A stretch of DNA of 6,952 bases, taken from the NCBI GenBank assembly GCA_027488165.1, contig JAIYCF010000046.1:1-6952 (forward strand), given 5' to 3'. Below, piece by piece: positions 1-5,127 of this stretch. The notes below the pieces were generated by a model. It was given only the letters and a program-made list of their open reading frames with translations. It ran no database searches and was not told the DNA's origin. Made by a program: the position numbers and the translations under genes. The first letter of the stretch is position 1. Each line of letters opens with the position of its first letter. This stretch comes from Streptomycetaceae bacterium. GTDB lineage: Bacteria > Actinomycetota > Actinomycetes > Nanopelagicales > Nanopelagicaceae.

Positions 1-598
1 CAACATCATCTTCTAACGTTCTCTCTGGAGCTTTCTTCAAGATTAAATCCATCGCAGATGGCTCGCGCAACGTTCCCCGCGGTGATCCATCGGGGTTACG
101 CGCGATAGTGCCGCCATCAGGATCAACCGTTGCCGCTGTTATTCCAGATAGCTCAAGCGCTTTGCTATTTACCCAAATCGTATGGTGATCAACTGCCTGC
201 AGAACAACCGGGCGATCACTAACTGCTTCATCTAACCAAGTTGCTAAGAAATCTCCACCGCTAACTGCGGCAGCTTCGTAAGCGCCACCAACTATCCAAG
301 GTGTCTGTGGATTGGCATCAGCAAAACGTTTAACTTCCGCGACCATTTCAGCAACAGTCTGCAAACCATTTACTAGCGGCCCCTGTGCTTCGCGTCCACC
401 GAACAACGGATGCGCATGTCCATCCATAAATGCTGGCGCTAAAAATGCGCCAGCTAAATCAACTACTTCATCACCTGGATGAGCAGCGCCATTTATCTCA
501 ACGATCTTGTCGCCATCGATACGCACGGATTCTGCAACACAACCGATGCCACACCAGATCGTGCCGCCGCTAAAGAAAGTTGCCACTTGCGCATCCAC
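1..598 (-). CDS. YtcJ-type amidohydrolase, N-terminal part (runs off the window)
   Basis: Reading inward from position 598 the minus strand gives 199 residues with no stop, and the C-terminal part lies beyond position 1. The protein starts MDAQVATFFSGG. It has the metal-binding HxH of amidohydrolases at H61 and H63 within FMDGHAHP, then DHHTIWVNSKAL (about 137-148) and a DPDGG...PDGSPRGTLRE stretch, an arrangement typical of the YtcJ/amidohydrolase family 3 group. Such enzymes hydrolyse amide or related C-N bonds in the cytosol; the substrate cannot be told from this part. Full-length members have roughly 500-550 residues. The start is taken as GTG at 598-596, with a weak GAGAG Shine-Dalgarno five bases before it; TTG codons at 601 and 610 are alternatives, and the frame is closed by a TAG at 631-629. 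It lies 37 bases downstream of the secreted-protein gene on the same strand, so co-transcription is possible. Confidence 0.88.
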   Translation of the reverse strand, partial: MDAQVATFFSGGTIWCGIGCVAESVRIDGDKIVEINGAAHPGDEVVDLAGAFLAPAFMDGHAHPLFGGREAQGPLVNGLQTVAEMVAEVKRFADANPQTPWIVGGAYEAAAVSGGDFLATWLDEAVSDRPVVLQAVDHHTIWVNSKALELSGITAATVDPDGGTIARNPDGSPRGTLREPSAMDLILKKAPERTLEDDV

Positions 599-635
599 CA
601 AATCTCTCAATAAAGAAGTGGCGCAAGTCTAGGGG

Positions 636-2321
636 TTACTTCCTTTTATATCCCGCTGGGCACTTAGGGCTAATTGCCGTTACCTTCTTAGTGGTCTTTC
701 CCTTTACGCAAGAGATCGTGACCTTCTTCTTAGCAACTGGTGCAACCACAGGAGATTCAGATGGTGATGGCGCTGGAGCCGGTGCAACAACCTTCTCCTG
801 CGATAACTTCACATTGATAGTTGGAGACGAGAAGCTAAATCCCTTGGCGGATAAGTAAAGCCAACCGTTCTTCTCATTTACGATCGTTGTCGCAACCTTC
901 TTCTCGCCCTCGGAAGTTGTAATTGAAATCTCGGCTTGAATTGGTGCGCTAGAGAATTCATAGATACAACGTGCAACCTTGCTATTGATCGCTAAGTCAT
1001 AAGTTCCTGATGCTTCTGCGCCATTTGCTTCGTAGTGTGGTGATGCAACTTTGTACTCAAGTGCACCTGTTGCCTTATTAAAGACTGGGGGACCGGCGCT
1101 ATAGGTAAGTGCGTTAGTTGTAACAACGCCGCCAAGTTCATCCTTTGATTTACTGCAGCGTTCAATCTCTGGGTTCTGCCAAGTATTAAGCGCGCGATAA
1201 GACCAGTACTGCATGGTCTTGGTGGCTCTATCTCCGATAGTTGGCAACATATCGTTCATGATCTGCATAGTTTGCGGATTAGAAAGTCCATTTAGCATCG
1301 TCTTAATGCTGTTGCCATTGATATCGCCCTGTAAACCCCAGTCGACATCAGCAAAGATAACTTTGCGAACTGATTCTGGAATCTGAGCGTTAGGAATTGT
1401 GAAATCTAAAGTCGAGATCTTCACCGGCTCTGCCTCGATATTTACAATCTGACCATTTCCATTTGGCGCGATATCAATCTGTGGAAGTGCGATACGACCA
1501 TGGAACCAACCACTTAGCTTCTGCGCCAACTGCACAGACATTCCAAAGCGATATCCAGTTGGGAAATCTTGTGGCAGTTGGCAGATACCTGTATCTACAA
1601 CCGTGCAACGTTCTCCTTGCGGTGTATTCGAAGGTCCCGAGTTAGCAGGAGCACCAGTTGGTCCCCAGTTAGGACGCGAAGTCATCGGCACATAATTTCC
1701 AGGCACAGATTTCACTGGAGTAATCCCGGCCATAAAACTGCCGTAATAAATTTTAGTTGTATCCATAGGAACGCCGGCAGCTTTATTTGCAAAGGAATCA
1801 ATTCTTAACGAAACAAAGTATTCATCGGTTCCGCCACCATTGATTACACCCGGAACTTTCCAAAGCCCACCAAATCCATTTGCCGCAGATAACATCATCG
1901 ACGCAATTGCTGGGCGATCAGTGGTGCCCTTAACTGGCAATGAATTTAGAAATTGTCCGTCAATGCGCTTACCGGCTGAATCAATTGCCCAAATTGATTT
2001 GATGCAATCAAATGATGCGTCAACGGCACATGTTGGAAGATTATTAATTGTCTTAACTGAAGTCGCTTGGGTGCAGATCGGATCATCGACAGATGCGCAA
2101 CGCAACATCTTGCTGTGGTCTGCCGAATCGGCATTTGCCCAAAAGTTATTTGGCTCGAGGTTTAAATCAAAACTCTCAGTAAGGTAAAGACCGAAGTTTG
2201 GAATCGTGGACGGAATCTTTCCTCCGGCGTTAGCGACACTTGCCTGGACCATCGACCCCAACAAAAGCGCTGCCAGAAAAGCTGCTCCATATTTACGGAC
2301 TGACTTCACGTAAAACCCCAT
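636..2321 (-). CDS. secreted protein of unknown function with a Lys-rich two-Cys C-terminal tail
   Basis: I do not recognise the main domain of this 561-residue protein. It begins with a clear Sec signal peptide: basic residues at 6-10, a hydrophobic core at about 11-26 and a VANA/GG cleavage site after residue 32. The mature part (about 33-510) is polar, has several scattered cysteines and shows no membrane span, so it is probably extracytoplasmic. A Pro/Ala/Ser linker at about 513-530 leads to a tail (531-561) with many lysines, two cysteines and the ending CPAGYKRK. I recall similar tails on exported acI-type actinobacterial proteins, where they may bind or anchor to the envelope; that role is inferred. 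The ATG at 2321 has only a weak CAGG upstream. A GTG at 2309-2307, preceded by GGGG, would give a more typical signal peptide (VKSVRKYG...) and is a real alternative start. The gene follows the PH-like gene by 65 bases. Confidence 0.85.
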   Translation of the reverse strand: MGFYVKSVRKYGAAFLAALLLGSMVQASVANAGGKIPSTIPNFGLYLTESFDLNLEPNNFWANADSADHSKMLRCASVDDPICTQATSVKTINNLPTCAVDASFDCIKSIWAIDSAGKRIDGQFLNSLPVKGTTDRPAIASMMLSAANGFGGLWKVPGVINGGGTDEYFVSLRIDSFANKAAGVPMDTTKIYYGSFMAGITPVKSVPGNYVPMTSRPNWGPTGAPANSGPSNTPQGERCTVVDTGICQLPQDFPTGYRFGMSVQLAQKLSGWFHGRIALPQIDIAPNGNGQIVNIEAEPVKISTLDFTIPNAQIPESVRKVIFADVDWGLQGDINGNSIKTMLNGLSNPQTMQIMNDMLPTIGDRATKTMQYWSYRALNTWQNPEIERCSKSKDELGGVVTTNALTYSAGPPVFNKATGALEYKVASPHYEANGAEASGTYDLAINSKVARCIYEFSSAPIQAEISITTSEGEKKVATTIVNEKNGWLYLSAKGFSFSSPTINVKLSQEKVVAPAPAPSPSESPVVAPVAKKKVTISCVKGKTTKKVTAISPKCPAGYKRK

Positions 2322-2332
2322 TCAACGGACCT

Positions 2333-2346
2333 GGCCCATTTGGGCC
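2333..2346. repeat. perfect inverted repeat in the leader of the secreted-protein gene
   Basis: A GGCCC / GGGCC inverted repeat with a 4-base loop lies 12-25 bases before the ATG of the minus-strand secreted-protein gene. No T-run follows it on either strand, so it does not look like an intrinsic terminator. In the mRNA it would sit at or just upstream of the ribosome-binding region, and it could equally be a small operator. Its function is unknown. Confidence 0.45.
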
Positions 2347-2386
2347 TCCCTATACATCCGTTATCTAGCCCAACATTTATGCAGGC

Positions 2387-3073
2387 TTACTCGAGTTGCT
2401 TAGGCTCTTTCATCTCAAGCGGCGGGATTACAGGCTTATCTTCCTCAAGTTCCTTCAAATTCTTATCGATCTCTTTGATCACGCGATCGATTCCGTATTC
2501 GGCAGCGATCAGGGCGCAGGATAGAAACCGATTGAATTCGCGGCCATCACGGGCGCCGAAGAGAATCCCCGAAGTCTTCTGGCGATTGCTCACATGAAAT
2601 ATGTAATCAGTTTCATCGGCAGATGCTGCCGCACCGTTCCACTTTGAGAAGAGCCACTCTTTGGTGTTGAACATTCCATTAAATAAAACACGATTTGTTG
2701 TGAGAATTACATCGCCGACTTCACCGTACTTTTGAATCGGATCACCAGAAACATAAGTGCCGCGCGTTGCACCAACTCGATAACGAATACCCGCAACGAC
2801 GGGAATGCTTAACCCTTGGCTGGTTGCTGAATATTGACCCGCACTGCGTCCGGCTTCATGGAATTGTCCTTGCGCAGTCCAGAGAACAATTTCTCCAGCC
2901 TTTTGAATCGTCTGGTTAACAACTACATCTTCGCCTTTTTCAGCAAGCACAAACGCATCGCGCGCCTTTTGAAAGATTTCTACATCGCTCTGCCAATCAG
3001 TGATCGAAAGATCATAAACAGCCATCGCGTGCTTATACGCGCGCTTAGCTTTCCAATTAGCGATAAATCCCAT
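2387..3073 (-). CDS. PH-like domain protein of unknown function
   Basis: This is a 228-residue cytoplasmic protein with no signal peptide or membrane segment. The N-terminal third (about 1-50) is helical and charged. A segment at about 56-110 (QKAGEIVLWTAQG, then GIRYRVGATRGTYVSG) leads into a beta-rich part at about 117-175. There, GDVILTTNRVLFNG, KEWLFSKWNG and HVSNRQKTSGI resemble bacterial PH/GRAM-like domains that open with a 'V-x-x-T-N-x-R-V-x-F' strand. The last 30 or so residues are Glu/Lys/Pro-rich and probably flexible. Similar actinobacterial proteins are usually left as hypothetical, so I assign no function. The start is firm: AAGGA (minus strand, 3086-3082) lies 8 bases before the ATG. 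Immediately upstream is a tRNA relic that may contribute the promoter (TATAGC, 3101-3096). The secreted-protein gene follows after 65 bases on the same strand. Confidence 0.82.
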   Translation of the reverse strand: MGFIANWKAKRAYKHAMAVYDLSITDWQSDVEIFQKARDAFVLAEKGEDVVVNQTIQKAGEIVLWTAQGQFHEAGRSAGQYSATSQGLSIPVVAGIRYRVGATRGTYVSGDPIQKYGEVGDVILTTNRVLFNGMFNTKEWLFSKWNGAAASADETDYIFHVSNRQKTSGILFGARDGREFNRFLSCALIAAEYGIDRVIKEIDKNLKELEEDKPVIPPLEMKEPKQLE

Positions 3074-3087
3074 TACTTATTTCCTTC

Positions 3088-3121
3088 TGCGTACCGCTAT
3101 AGCCCTATCAGTAGAGCATCC
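3088..3121 (+). pseudogene. relic of a tRNA 5' half (acceptor and D arm only)
   Basis: The sequence starts with tgcgtaccgct, identical to the 5' end of both intact tRNA-like genes, and continues with a degraded D arm (TAGCCC...TAGAGCA, one mismatch in the stem). No anticodon stem, TTCGA T-loop or 3' acceptor strand follows. It lies 131 bases upstream of the first intact tRNA-like gene, so it is probably the remains of a third copy or of an abortive duplication. It directly abuts the ribosome-binding site of the divergent PH-like gene. Confidence 0.72.
3096..3101 (-). promoter_or_regulatory. candidate -10 box for the PH-like gene, inside the tRNA relic
   Basis: On the minus strand TATAGC stands 22 bases before the ATG, which would give a leader of about 15 bases containing the AAGGA ribosome-binding site. 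No convincing -35 box is seen. One base that differs from the intact tRNA copies (G to A at 3099) is what turns the sequence into a TATA-like hexamer. Confidence 0.35.
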
Positions 3122-3158
3122 CCATAACCACTGACAGTCTAAATGCTCGACTTCATAT

Positions 3159-3167
3159 TTATCCACA
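3159..3167 (+). promoter_or_regulatory. DnaA-box-like 9-mer, copy A
   Basis: TTATCCACA matches the classical DnaA-box consensus exactly. It lies 65 bases upstream of the tRNA body and is repeated at 4940-4948. Binding by DnaA is inferred from the motif only. No dnaA, dnaN or box cluster is present, so there is no case for a replication origin here. Confidence 0.4.
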
Positions 3168-3178
3168 ACAAAGCAGAA

Positions 3179-3212
3179 AACCTAAATCAGTCTTTATCAA
3201 CTGACTTAGGTT
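3179..3212 (-). terminator. minus-strand hairpin and T-run upstream of tRNA copy A
   Basis: Arms at 3179-3191 and 3200-3212 pair over 13 positions around an 8-base loop. Read on the plus strand there is one A-C mismatch; on the minus strand the same position becomes a G-U pair, and the stem is followed by TTTT. This favours an intrinsic terminator for leftward transcription, placed between the tRNA and the PH-like gene. The right arm also contains TAGGTT (3207-3212), a possible -10 box for the tRNA. Confidence 0.5.
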
Positions 3213-3223
3213 CCGTCCTGCGT

Positions 3224-3296
3224 ACCGCTGTAGCTCAATGGATAGAGCACCTATCTAACTAATGGGAGTGTAGGGGTTCGAGCCCCCTCAGCGGTA
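3224..3296 (+). tRNA. tRNA-like gene A, apparent Val anticodon AAC (atypical)
   Basis: The 73 bases fold as a full cloverleaf. The acceptor ACCGCTG pairs with CAGCGGT over 7 bp, followed by discriminator A; CCA is not encoded. T8 and A9 precede the D stem GCTC/GAGC, whose loop holds G18-G19. The anticodon stem CCTAT/ATGGG encloses CTAACTA, the variable region is AGTGT, and the T stem AGGGG/CCCCT encloses TTCGAGC. Positions 34-36 read AAC, nominally valine. Several points are odd: T at position 37 (nearly always a purine), A at position 34 in a non-arginine tRNA, an A1-U72 end, and acceptor pairing that continues five more base pairs into leader and trailer. It has its own terminator at 3304-3346. 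It may be a real minor tRNA, a decaying duplicate, or a tRNA-like RNA with another role. I trust the fold more than the amino-acid identity. Confidence 0.7.
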
Positions 3297-3303
3297 CGCA
3301 CAC

Positions 3304-3346
3304 CTAATGGCCACGCCGTAGTTAAGCGTGGCCATTAGTATTTTCT
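3304..3346 (+). terminator. intrinsic terminator of tRNA copy A
   Basis: A perfect 13-bp stem (3304-3316 with 3326-3338) around a 9-base loop is followed by TATTTTCT. It begins 7 bases after the tRNA body, so the tRNA is a single-gene transcription unit. Confidence 0.88.
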
Positions 3347-3382
3347 AACGCACCGTAACTTCCTGCGCAGTCGCATAACTCT

Positions 3383-3388
3383 TAGTAT
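3383..3388 (+). promoter_or_regulatory. -10 box for leaderless transcription of the DinB-like gene
   Basis: TAGTAT stands exactly 6 bases before the ATG at 3395, with no Shine-Dalgarno sequence between them. A start of transcription on or next to the A of ATG is expected, as in the leaderless mRNAs common in actinobacteria. No clear -35 box is seen. Confidence 0.6.
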
Positions 3389-3394
3389 TCACAC

Positions 3395-3880
3395 ATGACA
3401 ATTTCACTTCAGCGCGCACTCGAACATATGGCTTGGGCCAATCAAGAGATCTACAAGTTAATCGCCGAGCTACCCGATGAAGCCCTCGATGCCTATGCAA
3501 CCGACCCCGAATTCACCGTCCGCGAAATCCTGCGCCACATCGCTTCTTCAGCCGGCGGTTACGCATCGCGCCTTGAAGGGAAAGAGAACGTGGTTCTAGA
3601 ACAACCAAAGAACATGGCCGAACTGCGCGAGATCGCAAAAGTATTGGCAACCAACGATGCCCGGTTACTAAAGTTAGTAGGACTAGAAGATCAGCCAATT
3701 ACATACACAAGAGAAGATGGCCAAACAGTCACGTGGATGCGCTCCACAATCATCACCCAAGCCGTGCACCACTCAATCGAACACCGTGCTCACGCTGTTT
3801 CTGCACTAGAAGCACGCGGCTTCAAAAAAGTAGATCTCGACGATTTTGACGTCTGGGGCTACGAACTCAGCCTGCGCTAA
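3395..3880 (+). CDS. DinB-like four-helix metalloprotein
   Basis: The 161-residue protein has the layout of the DinB/YfiT (DfsB) superfamily, soluble four-helix bundles that bind a divalent metal through three histidines. The likely triad is H48 (in REILRHIASSAGGY) plus H126 and H130 (in VHHSIEHRAH, matching the family's H-x3-H-R motif near the third helix). Length is close to the family norm of 150-170. Members include thiol transferases that use mycothiol or bacillithiol, and many proteins of unknown function; no substrate can be assigned here. The N-terminal 'ALEHMAWANQEI' resembles the usual first helix of the family. It is read from an apparently leaderless promoter between a tRNA terminator and an alcohol dehydrogenase gene 24 bases downstream, which has its own -10 box. 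The start is supported by the spacing to TAGTAT. Confidence 0.85.
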   Translation: MTISLQRALEHMAWANQEIYKLIAELPDEALDAYATDPEFTVREILRHIASSAGGYASRLEGKENVVLEQPKNMAELREIAKVLATNDARLLKLVGLEDQPITYTREDGQTVTWMRSTIITQAVHHSIEHRAHAVSALEARGFKKVDLDDFDVWGYELSLR

Positions 3881-3892
3881 CCAAGAAATAAC

Positions 3893-3898
3893 TAACAT
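3893..3898 (+). promoter_or_regulatory. -10 box for leaderless transcription of the alcohol dehydrogenase gene
   Basis: TAACAT followed by exactly 6 bases and then the ATG at 3905 repeats the arrangement seen before the DinB-like gene. No ribosome-binding site is present in the 24-base gap. Readthrough from the DinB-like gene is also possible because no terminator separates them. Confidence 0.5.
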
Positions 3899-3904
3899 AA
3901 GCGC

Positions 3905-4930
3905 ATGAACGCTATTTACTTCACGCAATTCAAGGGACCACTTGAAATCAAAGATATCCCGGTCCCAACTGCAACAAACGATGGCGTCGTTATCAAAGTA
4001 GAAGCAACCGGTTTATGTCGCAGCGATTGGCATGCCTGGATGGGCCACGACTCTGACATTGTTCTGCCACATGTTCCGGGCCATGAATTTGCGGGCGTTA
4101 TCTCGGAAATCGGCAAACAAGTTACAAAGTTTAAAGTCGGCGATCGCGTAACCGTTCCTTTTGTTTGCGGCTGCGGTAAATGCCAGTACTGCTTGCGCGG
4201 TGATGCGCAGGTCTGTCCAACCCAAACGCAACCTGGCTTTACCGGCTTCGGTTCTTTCGCAGAATTCGTAGCAATCGATAACGCTGACTTCAACTTAATT
4301 CACATTCCCGCAGAAGTTTCCTTCGCAACCGCGGCAGCGCTCGGCTGTCGCTTTGCAACTTCCTATCGCGGGCTAATCAAACGCGCCAAAGTTAAATCAG
4401 GCGAAACCGTTGCAATCTTCGGATGCGGTGGCGTTGGCCTTAGCGCCATAATGATCGCTAAAGCGCAAGGCGCGAACGTTTACGCCATCGATATAAATGA
4501 CGATGCACGCGAAATCGCTGCATCCCTTGGCGCGCAAACAATTAATTCAAAGAACACAGACCCTGTTGCATTTCTACAAAACCTCGGGGGAGCGCACGTC
4601 GCAGTCGATGCACTCGGAAGCGAAGCCACATCCGGCGCTTCAGTTCTCTCACTCGCGCGCGGCGGACGTCACCTGCAACTCGGTCTACTCCTTACGCCCA
4701 GCGGTTTAACGGCAATGCCAATGGCCCGCGTTATCGCCTGGGAACTTGATCTACTTGGTTCTCACGGAATGGCAGCGGTGGATTACCCAGAAATGTTGGC
4801 ACTCGTTGCAAGCGGTTCACTCAAACCAGAATCACTCATCACGCGTGAAGTCGACTTAACCGAGGGCGCAAAAGCTCTTGCCCAATTAGATAGCCAACCA
4901 TTCGGCGGAATCACAATCATCAAACCTTGA
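3905..4930 (+). CDS. zinc-dependent, NAD-type alcohol dehydrogenase (MDR family)
   Basis: The 341-residue medium-chain dehydrogenase has all the expected landmarks. Catalytic zinc ligands are C38 (GLCRSDWH), H60-E61 (PGHEF) and probably C148 (ALGCRFATSYR). Structural zinc is held by C90, C93, C96 and C104, in the usual C-x2-C-x2-C-x7-C spacing. The Rossmann nucleotide loop GCGGVG lies at 173-178, followed about 18 residues later by D195 (YAIDIND), an acidic residue that favours NAD(H) over NADP(H). Length fits the family (about 340-350), so the gene looks intact. It oxidises alcohols or reduces aldehydes in the cytosol; the substrate cannot be read from the sequence. It sits 24 bases after the DinB-like gene, and the second tRNA cassette starts 5 bases after its stop. 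No plus-strand terminator of its own is evident. Confidence 0.93.
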   Translation: MNAIYFTQFKGPLEIKDIPVPTATNDGVVIKVEATGLCRSDWHAWMGHDSDIVLPHVPGHEFAGVISEIGKQVTKFKVGDRVTVPFVCGCGKCQYCLRGDAQVCPTQTQPGFTGFGSFAEFVAIDNADFNLIHIPAEVSFATAAALGCRFATSYRGLIKRAKVKSGETVAIFGCGGVGLSAIMIAKAQGANVYAIDINDDAREIAASLGAQTINSKNTDPVAFLQNLGGAHVAVDALGSEATSGASVLSLARGGRHLQLGLLLTPSGLTAMPMARVIAWELDLLGSHGMAAVDYPEMLALVASGSLKPESLITREVDLTEGAKALAQLDSQPFGGITIIKP

Positions 4931-4939
4931 GTTTGATAT

Positions 4940-4948
4940 TTATCCACA
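4940..4948 (+). promoter_or_regulatory. DnaA-box-like 9-mer, copy B
   Basis: TTATCCACA is an exact consensus match at the same place in the cassette as 3159-3167 (64 bases before the tRNA body here, 65 there). Because the copies are paralogous this is not independent evidence of function. It does show that the 9-mer has stayed intact since the duplication. Confidence 0.4.
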
Positions 4949-4959
4949 ACAAAGCAAAA

Positions 4960-4992
4960 AACCTAAATCAGTTTTATCAACTGACTTAGGTT
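4960..4992 (-). terminator. minus-strand hairpin and T-run upstream of tRNA copy B
   Basis: Arms 4960-4972 and 4980-4992 pair with a 7-base loop. As in copy A the lone mismatch on the plus strand is a G-U pair on the minus strand, and the minus-strand stem runs into six Ts. It would stop transcription heading left into the alcohol dehydrogenase gene. For rightward transcripts it lacks a T-run, so it is a poor terminator for that gene. Confidence 0.5.
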
Positions 4993-5003
4993 TCGCGGTG
5001 CGT

Positions 5004-5077
5004 ACCGCTGTAGCTCAGCGGATAGAGCACCTTTTTGACTGAAAGGATGGTCGTAGGTTCGAATCCTACCAGCGGTA
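5004..5077 (+). tRNA. tRNA-like gene B, apparent Val anticodon GAC (atypical)
   Basis: The 74 bases fold as a cloverleaf. The acceptor ACCGCTG/CAGCGGT and discriminator A are identical to copy A, and CCA is not encoded. The D arm GCTC/GAGC encloses an AGCGGATA loop. The anticodon stem CCTTT/AAAGG encloses TTGACTG, giving GAC (valine) at 34-36. The variable region has six bases (ATGGTC), one more than usual for this class. The T stem GTAGG/CCTAC encloses TTCGAAT. As in copy A, position 37 is T, and leader and trailer extend the acceptor helix to 12 bp. GAC is a normal bacterial valine anticodon, so this copy is the more plausible working tRNA. The D loop carries A after the G18-G19 pair, which is more usual in arginine tRNAs. 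Terminator at 5086-5127. Confidence 0.75.
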
Positions 5078-5085
5078 CGCACACG

Positions 5086-5127
5086 AAGTGGCCCCACGGT
5101 TTGTCGCGTGGGGCCACTTTCTTTTTC
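5086..5127 (+). terminator. intrinsic terminator of tRNA copy B
   Basis: A perfect, GC-rich 13-bp stem (5086-5098 with 5107-5119) around an 8-base loop is followed by a T-rich tail (TTCTTTTTCTT). It starts 8 bases after the tRNA body. Confidence 0.9.

Larger units (their letters stand above)
3155..3360 (+). repeat. tRNA cassette, copy A
   Basis: This unit of about 205 bases consists of a DnaA-box-like 9-mer, a 13-bp hairpin, the tRNA-like gene, a terminator and a ccgtaac tail. It is repeated at 4936-5142 in the same order and with nearly the same spacing. Sequence identity is near complete from the start through the D arm, then drops in the anticodon arm, T arm and terminator stem. It returns in the acceptor 3' strand and in the last 20 or so bases (ttttct..ac...ccgtaac). 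The two copies are paralogous direct repeats about 1.78 kb apart. Confidence 0.85.

Noticed and set aside
580..858. Plus-strand reading frame of 92 codons
   Set aside because: It lies opposite the end of the secreted-protein gene and the start of the amidohydrolase gene, has low-complexity Gly/Ala/Asp composition, and has no ribosome-binding site or family features.
2834..3127. Plus-strand reading frame of 97 codons over the start of the PH-like gene and the tRNA relic
   Set aside because: It is antisense to a gene with a good ribosome-binding site and recognisable domain features, and its translation looks random.
3224..3296. Selenocysteine or allo-tRNA type with an 8/4 or 9/3 fold
   Set aside because: The acceptor-to-T-stem layout is the normal 7/5 with a short variable region; the extra pairing lies outside the tRNA ends, not between the acceptor and T arm.
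3916..4293. Minus-strand reading frame of 125 codons inside the alcohol dehydrogenase gene
   Set aside because: It is a shadow of a well-supported enzyme gene; its translation shows no domain and it has no promoter or ribosome-binding site.
3159..4948. A replication origin, suggested by two exact DnaA boxes
   Set aside because: Only two boxes, 1.78 kb apart and explained by one duplicated cassette; no dnaA, dnaN, gidA or parAB genes and no AT-rich unwinding region with clustered boxes.
4960..4992. Terminator of the alcohol dehydrogenase gene in the plus direction
   Set aside because: On the plus strand the stem has a mismatch and is followed by tcgcgg, not Ts; the T-run lies on the minus-strand side.
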